From Chloroflexota bacterium (lineage in GTDB: Bacteria > Chloroflexota > Anaerolineae > Anaerolineales > UBA11579), in the NCBI GenBank assembly GCA_003250455.1, contig QKGK01000526.1, positions 1-7,686 on the forward strand: 7,686 nucleotides of DNA, given 5' to 3'. Below, piece by piece: positions 1 to 6,352 of this stretch. The position numbers and the translations under genes are program-made. Each line of letters begins with the position of its first letter. The first letter of the stretch is position 1. The notes beneath the pieces were generated by a model. That model ran no database searches, was not told where the DNA came from, and saw nothing but the letters and a program-made list of their open reading frames with translations.

Positions 1-3000
1 CAGAGCTGGGCTGTGGGGGCGACTGGGACCCCGGATGCCTGCGGTCCTGGCTGCAAGACCCGGATGGCGATGGCCTCTATCTGTTTTCCACCAATGCGAT
101 CCCTGCAGGCAACTACGAGTTCAAAGCCGTCATCAACGAGAATTGGTCGGAAAGCTACCCGGGGTCCAATGTCCCCTTCACTGTGCAAAGCGATGGCTTT
201 ACCGTCACCTTCAGCTTCGTTTCAGCTACCAATGCCGTGAATGTCAGCGTGGTCAGCCCCGGCCCACAGCCCGATAACAACATTTTTTGGGAGGGCCTGC
301 GCCACGACTCGCGCGACCTGCTCTACCGCACCCCCGGCGGGGCCTTGCCAGCCGGGACAGACATGAAAATCCGGTTCCGCACCTTCCATAATGATGTCAC
401 CGACGTGAGGCTGCGTGTGTATAACGTCCAGACCAGCAGCCAGCAGATACTGAACATGAGCCTGGCTGCTGAAGATGTGGACTGCTACCAGGAAGGACTT
501 CCCTACACCTGCGACTTCTGGGAAGCCGATCTCACTTACGCCACCCCCACCAACCTGTGGTACCGCTTCATCGTCACCGACGGCAGCAAGACAGTTTACT
601 ATGCCGACGATACTGCAGCGTTGGATGGCGGACTCGGCAGCCCCAGCGACGCGGTGATCGACAACAGCTATGCCCTCATGTTCTACGATCCGGCCTTCAC
701 CACTCCCGACTGGGCCAGCAGCGCATTCATCTACCAGATCTTCCCCGACCGCTTCCGGGATGGACGTTCCAGCAATAATCCCGTCACCGGCGACATCCGC
801 TATGACGACCCGATTTTGGCTCTCAACTGGAACACACTGCCCGAAGGCTACTGCCGCAACTATGCCAATGCGCTAACCAGCTGCCCCTGGCGTTACGACG
901 CCACCCCGCCTGCCTGGAGCCCGATTATCGAAGGCGCACGCGGACGGGATTACATGGGCGGCGACCTCAAAGGGGTAGACCAATACCTGGACTACCTGCA
1001 GTCCCTGGGCGTGAACACGCTCTACTTCAACCCCATCTTTGACTCCGGTTCCAACCACGGCTACGACACCCAGGATTACTACGCCATCGACCCCTACTTT
1101 GGCACCCAGAAAGACTGGGAGAACCTGGTCAAACACACCGAACAGCGCGGTATGCGCATCATCCTCGATGGCGTCTTCAATCACCTGTCCTCGGATAGTC
1201 CCATCTTTGACCGCTACCATCACTACGATGAACTGGGCGCATGCGAGAGCGAAACTTCGCCCTACCGCGACTGGTTCTACTTCACCGATGTGACTCCCGG
1301 CAGCGGCGCGTGTGCCAGCAGCGATGGCACACCCAATGCCGCCAACTACGACAGCTGGTTCGGTTTCGACTCTATCCCTGTGATCAACAAATCCCTTTCC
1401 CAGGTGCAGGATTACTTCATCAATGCGGATGACAGCGTCACCCGCTACTGGCTGAACCAGGGTTCCAGCGGCTGGCGCATGGACGTGATGGGCGATCCCT
1501 CCTTCCCCGGCGGCTATTGGGAATCCTTCCGCACCGCAGTAAAAGATACGGATCCGCAAGCCTTTATCATCAGCGAAACCTGGCAAAAAGACAGCACCCT
1601 GCTGGACATGCTCAAAGGCGACAAAGCCGACTCGACGATGAACTACCGCCTGCGTGATGCCGTCATCGGCTTGCTGACGCCAACGAACTTCGATACCAAG
1701 GGCTTTGCCGACAGCGGCTATCAGCTATCCGCCTCTCAATTCGCCGCCCGGATGGAATCCATTCAGGAAGACTACCCAGAGGGCGTTTACTACAGCCTGA
1801 TGAACCTGCTGGACAGCCACGACACCGAGCGACTGCTGTGGGCGCTGACTCCCGGCAGCCAAACCACCGCCGACAAAGAGCTGAATGCCACCAATTTGGC
1901 CGCAGGAAAGCAAAACCAGCAGGTCGCCTCGCTGATCCAGTTCACCATGCCAGGTGCGCCAACTATATTCTATGGCGATGAAGTCGCCCTCACCGGCGAT
2001 GACGACCCGGACGACCGCCGCACCTACCCGTGGGCGGACAAAGGCGGCACACCGGATATGGATATGTTCACCCATTACCAGACCCTTGCCGACCTCCGTG
2101 TGCAGTACCTGGTGCTGGTAGACGGCAGCTTCCAGATGCTGCTGGCGGATGACGCCACCGAAGTGGTCGCCTATGGACGCAAGAACGTCTCCCAGGCCGC
2201 CATCGTGGTCGTCAACCGCAGCGATGTCGAGGTCTCTGGGGCCATCCCGGTGACTGGCTTCCTGCAGGATGGCGTCTCACTGACTGCAGCTTACCTGGTT
2301 GGCACCGGGGACTTTTCCCCGACGAGCGTCTCAGGTGGAGAGGTCTACGGCTCCCTCGGCCCGAAAAGCGCGGTGCTGCTGGTAACCGGCCTGATCGACC
2401 TGATGCCCGCCAACCCGCCTGCCAACCTGATGGTCACTTTTGAAGGCGATCAAGAGGTCGGTTTGGCCTGGGATGCTGTGGCTGGGGCAACCGGATACAA
2501 CCTCTACCGCAGCCCGGTGAGCGGCGGCGGTTGGGTCAAAGTCAACGATGCGCCCCTGACCGGCACCAGCTACACCGACACCGGCATGCGCAACGGGCAA
2601 TATGTCTTCTACGTGGTCACCAGCCTGGACGCGGCCGGGAACGAAAGCGGCAACTCCAACCAGGTCGCAGCGCTGCCCTTCCTGGCAATCGGCTGGGCCA
2701 ACCTGCAGTGGCCGCCCACCCTGAACCACACGATCAGCCCATTCAACCGCACGGACAATGTCTACGGTCAGGTGTGGATTGACGGTTATACCACACAGCC
2801 CGGCCAAACACCGGGACTGAGCGCCCAGTTGGGATACGGGCCGGAAGGCAGCAACCCCGATGGCAATTCTGCCTGGACCTGGGTGGACGCATCCTTCAAC
2901 GTGGACGCAGGCAACAACGATGAATTCAAAGCCAGCCTGCTCCCGGATACGATCGGCGCCTTCGACTATCTGTACCGCTACTCCACCACCGGCGGCCAGA

Positions 3001-3710
3001 CCTGGCTGTATGCCGACCTGAATGGCCCAATCGCGAGCGGAAACCTGCCGTCAAACCCCGGCAAGTTAACGGTCGTTTCATCTGGAGACCTGACCCCACC
3101 GGCCACCCCCGAAGGACTGCTCGCCTCCGACGTCAGCCCCACATCCATTTCACTGGCGTGGAATCCCAACATCGAAGCTGACCTGTATGGTTATGAAATT
3201 TACCGGGATGGTGTTCTGTTAGCTCTCACCACGGCCACCAGCTATACGGACTATACCGTGCTGGAAAATGCCACCTACACCTATCAGCTTGCTGCCCTTG
3301 ATACCAGCTACAACCGCTCCGGTCTCTCAGATAGTCTTGAAGTCACCGCTGCCCCGCGCACTGTGACCGTAAACCTTAACGTCACTGTGCCCGCCGGGAC
3401 TCCCCCCGATGCATTTGTCTATATTGCCGGGTCCTTACAACTCCTGGGTGGCGGCTTGCCGGAATGGGACCCCGCTGGCGTGGTATTGAATAAGATTGAT
3501 GCTACCCATTGGGAGATCACCCTGACCGGGGCAGAGAGCACCCAGATCGAGTACAAGTACACGCTTGGCTCATGGGACAATGTGGAAAAAGGGGCCACTT
3601 GTGAAGAGCTTGGCAACCGCCAATTGACCCTGACCTATGGTATGACCGGCATTCAGACCGTCAACGATATCGTCTTCAACTGGCGTAACGTCGCTCCCTG
3701 CGGGAATTAA
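1..3710 (+). CDS. Secreted multidomain GH13 amylopullulanase / alpha-amylase (5' end outside window)
   Basis: Extracellular hydrolysis of alpha-1,4 and possibly alpha-1,6 bonds in starch, glycogen or pullulan. The frame is open from base 3 to the TAA at 3708, so the start lies upstream; the GTG at 183 is internal, because X25-like sequence (CGGDWDP, AGNYEFKA, NVPFTV) precedes it in frame. Modules by approximate base: X25-like 3-255; N-terminal beta-sandwich (CBM34-like) 270-690; GH13 barrel from FIYQIFPDRF (about 725) to about 2100 plus C-terminal beta domain to 2385; FN3 2400-2676; a module resembling those in Thermoanaerobacter-type amylopullulanases (WANLQWPP...YADLNGP) 2685-3030; FN3 3087-3357; CBM20-like domain (IEYKYTLGSWD...GNR) 3358-3710. 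Catalytic signatures are intact: DGVFNH at 1167, nucleophile Asp in GWRMDV at 1482, acid/base Glu in ISETW at 1575, Asp of SHD at 1821. All ten visible cysteines fall in five local pairs, fitting an exported, disulfide-bonded protein. No SLH domain, dockerin, sortase motif or C-terminal membrane segment is present. Product specificity (amylase, neopullulanase or dual) cannot be read from this. Confidence 0.93.
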   Translation, partial: ELGCGGDWDPGCLRSWLQDPDGDGLYLFSTNAIPAGNYEFKAVINENWSESYPGSNVPFTVQSDGFTVTFSFVSATNAVNVSVVSPGPQPDNNIFWEGLRHDSRDLLYRTPGGALPAGTDMKIRFRTFHNDVTDVRLRVYNVQTSSQQILNMSLAAEDVDCYQEGLPYTCDFWEADLTYATPTNLWYRFIVTDGSKTVYYADDTAALDGGLGSPSDAVIDNSYALMFYDPAFTTPDWASSAFIYQIFPDRFRDGRSSNNPVTGDIRYDDPILALNWNTLPEGYCRNYANALTSCPWRYDATPPAWSPIIEGARGRDYMGGDLKGVDQYLDYLQSLGVNTLYFNPIFDSGSNHGYDTQDYYAIDPYFGTQKDWENLVKHTEQRGMRIILDGVFNHLSSDSPIFDRYHHYDELGACESETSPYRDWFYFTDVTPGSGACASSDGTPNAANYDSWFGFDSIPVINKSLSQVQDYFINADDSVTRYWLNQGSSGWRMDVMGDPSFPGGYWESFRTAVKDTDPQAFIISETWQKDSTLLDMLKGDKADSTMNYRLRDAVIGLLTPTNFDTKGFADSGYQLSASQFAARMESIQEDYPEGVYYSLMNLLDSHDTERLLWALTPGSQTTADKELNATNLAAGKQNQQVASLIQFTMPGAPTIFYGDEVALTGDDDPDDRRTYPWADKGGTPDMDMFTHYQTLADLRVQYLVLVDGSFQMLLADDATEVVAYGRKNVSQAAIVVVNRSDVEVSGAIPVTGFLQDGVSLTAAYLVGTGDFSPTSVSGGEVYGSLGPKSAVLLVTGLIDLMPANPPANLMVTFEGDQEVGLAWDAVAGATGYNLYRSPVSGGGWVKVNDAPLTGTSYTDTGMRNGQYVFYVVTSLDAAGNESGNSNQVAALPFLAIGWANLQWPPTLNHTISPFNRTDNVYGQVWIDGYTTQPGQTPGLSAQLGYGPEGSNPDGNSAWTWVDASFNVDAGNNDEFKASLLPDTIGAFDYLYRYSTTGGQTWLYADLNGPIASGNLPSNPGKLTVVSSGDLTPPATPEGLLASDVSPTSISLAWNPNIEADLYGYEIYRDGVLLALTTATSYTDYTVLENATYTYQLAALDTSYNRSGLSDSLEVTAAPRTVTVNLNVTVPAGTPPDAFVYIAGSLQLLGGGLPEWDPAGVVLNKIDATHWEITLTGAESTQIEYKYTLGSWDNVEKGATCEELGNRQLTLTYGMTGIQTVNDIVFNWRNVAPCGN

Positions 3711-3734
3711 CCACCGCTGAACCTCCAAATTCAG

Positions 3735-3764
3735 AACTGCCCGGGAAGTTCCCGGGCGGTTTTG
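3735..3764 (+). terminator. Rho-independent terminator after the GH13 gene
   Basis: A 12-bp stem (arms 3735-3746 and 3750-3761, with one G-T wobble, core GCCCGGGA/TCCCGGGC) with a 3-base loop runs into a short TTTT at 3760-3763. It begins 24 bases after the stop codon. The T tract is short, but the stem is strong and almost fully GC in its core. It separates the amylase from the epimerase gene, which has its own promoter. Confidence 0.8.
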
Positions 3765-3798
3765 TGTCCAGACGAAGAAGGTCAACCACCCTCCAAGG

Positions 3799-3828
3799 TT
3801 ATCCTTCCCTGCCTATTCATGCTATAAT
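3799..3828 (+). promoter_or_regulatory. Extended -10 promoter of the epimerase gene
   Basis: A perfect TATAAT lies at 3823-3828, preceded by TG at 3820-3821 with one spacer base, giving TGCTATAAT (extended -10). The -35 region is poor; TTATCC at 3799-3804 with an 18-base spacer is the best candidate, and the TG extension would compensate. Transcription would start near 3835, giving a leader of about 23 bases. A GGAG at 3842-3845 lies 12 bases before the ATG, slightly far for a Shine-Dalgarno site. Confidence 0.6.
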
Positions 3829-3857
3829 CGCGCTAGTTTACGGAGAAAGAATCTATC

Positions 3858-4797
3858 ATGAATTTTTTGATCACCGGAGCAGCAGGATTTTTAGGCTCGG
3901 CCCTTGCCAACCAGCTATCCAGGGAAGGACACCAGGTGCGCGGACTGGACGACCTTTCCACCGGGGAGCCACAGGCCCTGTTCGAGGACGTGCATTTCAC
4001 CCGCGGGGATGTCAACGACCGCCCCAAATTGTGGACCCTGCTCCAGGATGTGGACTGCGTCTACCACCTGGCGGCGCGCGTATTTGTCGCCGAGTCGATG
4101 CTCTACCCCAAAGAATACAATGCTGTTAATGTGGGCGGCACCGTCAGCCTGATGGAAGCGATGCGCGATGTCGGGGTCGGACGGGTGGTATTCATCTCCT
4201 CCGGTGCGGTCTACGGCGACCAGCAAGCGCAGCCGGTCAACGAAAAAATGCCCACCCGCCCGCATTCGCCCTATGCGGTCTCCAAGCTGGCAGCGGAATA
4301 CTACGTCAACACGATCGGCGCATTGTGGGGTATCGACACGGCTATCCTGCGGGTGTTCAACGCTTTTGGCCCCGGACAGCACCTCCCCCCGGCGCATGCC
4401 CCGCTGATCCCCAATTTTATCCGCCAGGCTGTACGCGGCGGCACCCTGCGGCGGCACCCTGGTGATCCATGGAGATGGCCGCCAGACGCGGGACTTTATC
4501 TACGTCACCGATGTAGTGCGGGCGATGATCGCCGCCGCAACCGCCCCCAAGGTCAACCAGCAGGTGATCAATGTGGGCAGTGGGCAGGAGACCAGTGTGC
4601 GCGCCGTGGCGGAAAAGGTGCTTGAGATCACCGGCAATAAAGCAGAGATCCTCTACACCCCGCGCAACGATCCCGGTGTTTCCCGCCTGTGCGCCGATAT
4701 TTCCCTGGCAAAGGAGAAGCTCTCCTTCACCCCGCGCTACGACCTGGCAGAAGGCATCCGCCTGACGCTGGAGCAAGACCAGCGGTTTGCCCGGTAA
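3858..4797 (+). pseudogene. NAD-dependent nucleotide-sugar epimerase/dehydratase (extended SDR), frameshifted by a 13-bp duplication
   Basis: Extended short-chain dehydrogenase/reductase of the UDP-glucose 4-epimerase / dTDP-glucose dehydratase type, acting in the cytoplasm on NDP-sugars for cell-surface glycans. Visible motifs: Rossmann TGAAGFLG (residues 6-13), Asp31 in GLDDLSTG for the NAD ribose, YHLAA, ISSGAVYGD with Ser114/115, YxxxK at Tyr139-Lys143, and LRVFNAFGPGQ. The reading frame is correct for 197 codons, to 4448. An extra 13-bp copy (4449-4461) then shifts the frame; the shifted frame adds 58 unrelated residues and stops at 4623-4625. The proper C-terminal half continues in another frame from 4462 (VIHGDGRQTRDFIYVTDVV, then ADISLAKEKL) to the TAA at 4795. 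Removing one 13-bp copy restores a 308-residue protein of normal family length with a perfect junction (GGTL-VIHGDG). Everything else is conserved, so the lesion is recent or is a sequencing/assembly error. The exact sugar substrate cannot be assigned. Confidence 0.9.
4435..4461 (+). repeat. Exact 13-bp tandem duplication inside the epimerase gene
   Basis: Unit CGGCGGCACCCTG occurs at 4436-4448 and again, without a mismatch, at 4449-4461; the G at 4435 extends the period-13 match by one base. Thirteen is not a multiple of three, so the second copy shifts the frame. Two adjacent perfect copies fit replication slippage and could also collapse back to one copy. Confidence 0.97.
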
Positions 4798-4804
4798 TTT
4801 CACT

Positions 4805-4825
4805 ACAGTTTACAGTCAACAGTTG
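4805..4825 (-). repeat. Heptad repeat tract 1 (three 7-bp units)
   Basis: On the plus strand the units are ACAGTTT (4805-4811), ACAGTCA (4812-4818) and ACAGTTG (4819-4825). Read on the minus strand they are ACTGT-type heptads like those of the tracts at 4870-4946 and 6254-6287. The tract starts 8 bases after the epimerase stop codon. Confidence 0.65.
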
Positions 4826-4833
4826 ATAAAAAT

Positions 4834-4860
4834 AGCCGGAAATAAATCTCCGGCTTTGTT
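4834..4860. terminator. Bidirectional terminator between convergent genes
   Basis: A 7-bp perfect stem AGCCGGA (4834-4840) / TCCGGCT (4849-4855) encloses an 8-base loop. On the plus strand it is followed by a TTTGTT tail; on the minus strand by ATTTTTATC (the A run at 4828-4832). It therefore suits termination of both the epimerase transcript and the bactofilin transcript, which converge here. Confidence 0.75.
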
Positions 4861-4869
4861 CATTACCAA

Positions 4870-4946
4870 TCTATTTGCTGTACACTGAGCGCGACATACT
4901 GCTCACTGAAAGATGTCTGCTGTTGACTGTCTACTATCTACTATTT
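4870..4946 (+). repeat. Heptad repeat tract 2 (about eleven degenerate 7-bp units)
   Basis: In steps of seven the sequence keeps register for 77 bases. The clearest part is the end: GCTGTTG (4919), ACTGTCT (4926), ACTATCT (4933), ACTATTT (4940). The earlier units ACTGAGC (4884), ACTGCTC (4898) and ACTGAAA (4905) share ACTG; the units at 4870, 4877, 4891 and 4912 are weaker. The last unit contains the stop codon of the minus-strand bactofilin. An 11-base word at 4920-4930 is the exact reverse complement of 4812-4822 in tract 1, so the two tracts flank the terminator as an inverted repeat. Confidence 0.6.
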
Positions 4947-5378
4947 CCCCTCATTCTCCCCTGCATCCCCCACTTCTTCCTCTTTCGGCAGGTTGAGATC
5001 GATCTTCTCTTCCATCTGGATTTGACCATTCAGGAAAGCGCCTTCCTCGGTGGCAAAAGCCACGGTGGTGACGTTGCCCCACACCCGGCCGCTGGCGCGG
5101 ATCTCGACCTTGTTGGCGGTCAGGTCACCGCGCACCGTCCCGGCCACGATGATCGTCCTGGCACGCAGGTCTTCGCAGGTCACCCGGCCGGTGGTGCCGA
5201 CCACCAGCAGCCCGTTGAGCTTGATCTCGCCTTCAAAGGTGCCCTCGATGCGCACGCCGCCCTCACCTGTCAGCTTGCCGTTGTATTTGGTGCCTTCCCC
5301 CAGCACGGAGGTGATCCGGTCGGTCTGGGGGGAGGAATCTTCCTGGGTCAGGTCTGCGTCGTCTCTTCGTTTGAACAT
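4941..5378 (-). CDS. Bactofilin (polymer-forming cytoskeletal protein)
   Basis: 145-residue bactofilin, a small protein that self-assembles without nucleotide into filaments of stacked right-handed beta-helices and in other bacteria scaffolds cell-shape or cell-wall enzymes. The core at about residues 20-118 has the family's glycine- and hydrophobic-rich ladder: SVLGEGTKYNGKL, GVRIEGTFEGEI, GLLVVGTTGRV, TIIVAGTVRGDL, VEIRASGRVWGNV. The N-terminal 20 residues are polar (MFKRRDD...), and the C-terminal tail is acidic (KEEEV...ENEGK); both are typical disordered flanks. There is no signal peptide or transmembrane segment. The ATG at 5376-5378 is preceded on the minus strand by GAGAG six bases upstream and AGGAAG further up. 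A TAAAAT (plus 5409-5414) is a weak -10 candidate. It lies downstream of the glycosylase on the same strand, but the 230-base gap with hairpins argues for a separate unit. Confidence 0.93.
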   Translation of the reverse strand: MFKRRDDADLTQEDSSPQTDRITSVLGEGTKYNGKLTGEGGVRIEGTFEGEIKLNGLLVVGTTGRVTCEDLRARTIIVAGTVRGDLTANKVEIRASGRVWGNVTTVAFATEEGAFLNGQIQMEEKIDLNLPKEEEVGDAGENEGK

Positions 5379-5467
5379 AGTCGTCTCTCATCTTCCTGAA
5401 TTTGCCTAATTTTACCGCATGTTGGGAATATTCTATGTCTAGTCACCTAAAAATGATCTCAATACTT

Positions 5468-5583
5468 GAGCGGTTGAAACCGCTTCAACAAATACAAAAC
5501 CTGCCTCCGCAGGTTGGGGAACTGGCATTTTTAGTCCGCCTCCGGGCGGACTTTGTATCTGTTGCAGGCGACTTTAGTCGCCG
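5468..5583. repeat. Inverted pair of hairpin-linker-hairpin units (four stem-loops)
   Basis: Four hairpins lie in 115 bases: H1 5469-5484 (AGCGGTT/AACCGCT), H2 5498-5515 (AACCTGC, loop CTCC, GCAGGTT), H3 5533-5552 (AGTCCGCC, loop TCCG, GGCGGACT) and H4 5567-5582 (GGCGACT/AGTCGCC). The H1-H2 linker, reverse-complemented, reads TTTGTATTTGTTGAA; the H3-H4 linker reads TTTGTATCTGTTGCA, 13 of 15 identical. Thus H2-linker-H1 on the minus strand matches H3-linker-H4 on the plus strand: linkers are conserved in sequence, stems mainly in pairing. The centre (5516-5532) is unpaired and ends in TTTTT. It fills most of the gap between bactofilin and glycosylase. It could be a REP/MITE-like dispersed element, a structured RNA, or terminators; I cannot decide from one copy pair. 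Confidence 0.8.
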
Positions 5584-5608
5584 GAAATTAGTTTATATGC
5601 TCGCCCCC

Positions 5609-6208
5609 CTAAAACCGCTCCTCCGGTCTCTCGATCAAAAAACGCCACGGCTTGGACTTCCACGGCTCCGGCACGGTGAAGAAACCGACCCGTGGGCCGC
5701 GGGTGATCCATTCTTCGGGCACTTCATCCCCCTCCTCGATGAAAATCTCCGCACCCGGGGCGCACAGGTCCAGGTTATTGTGCTGGCCGTCAATCCCCAT
5801 CGCAGCGGTCAGCTTGGCCGGACCGTTTGTCCACAGCTTGCGCGGCTGCTTCCCCCGGCGGGCGGTGATGATCTCCACGCCTTCCACAGGATAAATCGCC
5901 CGCACCAGCACCGCCTCCGGCTGCCCTTTCGGGCGGGTGACGGTGTTGAACAGCCAGTGCATACCGTAGGTGAAGTACACATAAGCGAACCCCGGCGGGC
6001 CGTACATCACTGCAGTGCGCGGCGTGCGCCCGGCCTTGGCATGGCAGCCCAGGTCCTGCTCGCCGCAGTAGGCTTCCGTCTCGGTGATGATCCCGGCAAT
6101 CCGCTGACCATCTTCCACGCGTACCAGGCGTTTCCCCAGCAGTTGCCGCGCCACCGTCAGGGTCTCCTGGGCGTAAAATTCTCTGGGCAGGCGTTCTCTT
6201 GCAGACAT
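5609..6208 (-). CDS. mpg: 3-methyladenine DNA glycosylase (Mpg/AAG family)
   Basis: 199-residue monofunctional base-excision repair enzyme that flips out and removes alkylated purines such as 3-methyladenine, and in homologues hypoxanthine. The length is normal for the bacterial family. Visible: N-terminal LPREFYAQETLTVARQLLGK; ITETEAY with Glu45, equivalent to human AAG Glu125 that activates water, and Tyr47 (human Tyr127); His56 (human His136) in DLGCHA; GRTPRTAVMYGPPG; YVYFTYGMHWLFN with Tyr78 and Asn88 (human Tyr159, Asn169); LVRAIYP; and NGPAKLTAAMGI, the family GP-K-L motif. All key residues are present, so it should be active. The ATG at 6206-6208 is the natural start, matching the family N-terminus. 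No Shine-Dalgarno site precedes it, and the -10 box lies only seven bases upstream, which suggests a leaderless mRNA. It is transcribed divergently from the peptidase gene. Confidence 0.95.
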   Translation of the reverse strand: MSARERLPREFYAQETLTVARQLLGKRLVRVEDGQRIAGIITETEAYCGEQDLGCHAKAGRTPRTAVMYGPPGFAYVYFTYGMHWLFNTVTRPKGQPEAVLVRAIYPVEGVEIITARRGKQPRKLWTNGPAKLTAAMGIDGQHNNLDLCAPGAEIFIEEGDEVPEEWITRGPRVGFFTVPEPWKSKPWRFLIERPEERF

Positions 6209-6215
6209 AATGGGG

Positions 6216-6224
6216 ATTATACCG
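6216..6224 (-). promoter_or_regulatory. -10 promoter element of the glycosylase gene, probably leaderless
   Basis: The minus strand reads CGGTATAAT, with a consensus TATAAT at 6221-6216. Seven bases (CCCCATT) separate it from the ATG at 6208, so the predicted start point is about 6209, at or next to the A of the start codon. No good -35 hexamer stands 16-18 bases upstream. Confidence 0.6.
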
Positions 6225-6253
6225 TTATTCAGGGTGAACAGCCGACCACCCCT

Positions 6254-6287
6254 ACTGTCAACCGTGAACTATCAACTCTCAACTATT
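6254..6287 (+). repeat. Heptad repeat tract 3 (four to five 7-bp units) between divergent promoters
   Basis: Units: ACTGTCA (6254), ACCGTGA (6261), ACTATCA (6268), ACTCTCA (6275), then a partial ACTATT (6282-6287). The unit is related to that of the tracts at 4805-4825 and 4870-4946 (general form ACTRTCW). It sits between the divergent -10 boxes of the glycosylase and peptidase genes and overlaps where a -35 box of the peptidase promoter would be. Confidence 0.7.
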
Positions 6288-6291
6288 CGCG

Positions 6292-6300
6292 CGGTATAAT
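6292..6300 (+). promoter_or_regulatory. -10 promoter element of the M42 peptidase gene
   Basis: CGGTATAAT with a consensus TATAAT at 6295-6300, the same nine bases as the divergent glycosylase promoter (6216-6224) in inverted orientation. The position expected for a -35 box (about 6272-6277, TCAACT) falls inside the heptad tract and is not a good match. The start point would be near 6307, giving a leader of about 45 bases. Confidence 0.6.
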
Positions 6301-6340
6301 TCCCTCACAGTTAGACCTTATCCGACCAATCGAATATCCC

Positions 6341-6348
6341 AAGGAAGG
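6341..6348 (+). promoter_or_regulatory. Ribosome binding site of the M42 peptidase gene
   Basis: AAGGAAGG ends four bases before the ATG at 6353 (the AAGGA part seven bases before). This strong site fixes the start at 6353, although the frame is open far upstream, to about 5400. Confidence 0.8.
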
Positions 6349-6352
6349 TACA

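Noticed and set aside
183..185. GTG at 183 as start of the GH13 gene
   Set aside because: The frame is open through base 3 and encodes X25-like sequence upstream; the protein is exported, and no signal peptide follows 183.
873..1586. 237-codon minus-strand open frame inside the GH13 gene
   Set aside because: It is a shadow of the catalytic domain; the Val/Gly/Ala-rich translation has no recognisable motif and no ribosome site was identified.
4436..4625. Programmed ribosomal frameshift in the epimerase gene
   Set aside because: There is no slippery heptamer, and the shift is fully explained by an extra exact 13-bp copy; a ribosome would have to skip 13 bases to restore the protein.
4462..4797. 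Separate 111-residue protein starting at GTG 4462
   Set aside because: It is the C-terminal half of the epimerase fold and has no Shine-Dalgarno site; a fragment without the Rossmann half would not be functional.
4875..5399. 174-codon plus-strand open frame opposite the bactofilin
   Set aside because: It covers the heptad tract and the antisense of a clear bactofilin; its translation shows no motif.
5468..5583. Possible CRISPR array
   Set aside because: There are only two units in inverted orientation, with differing stems and no regular spacers.
5402..6352. Upstream in-frame extension of the M42 gene to an ATG near 5430 or earlier
   Set aside because: It would overlap the whole glycosylase gene on the other strand and the hairpin element; the translation is not protein-like, and AAGGAAGG just before 6353 marks the real start.
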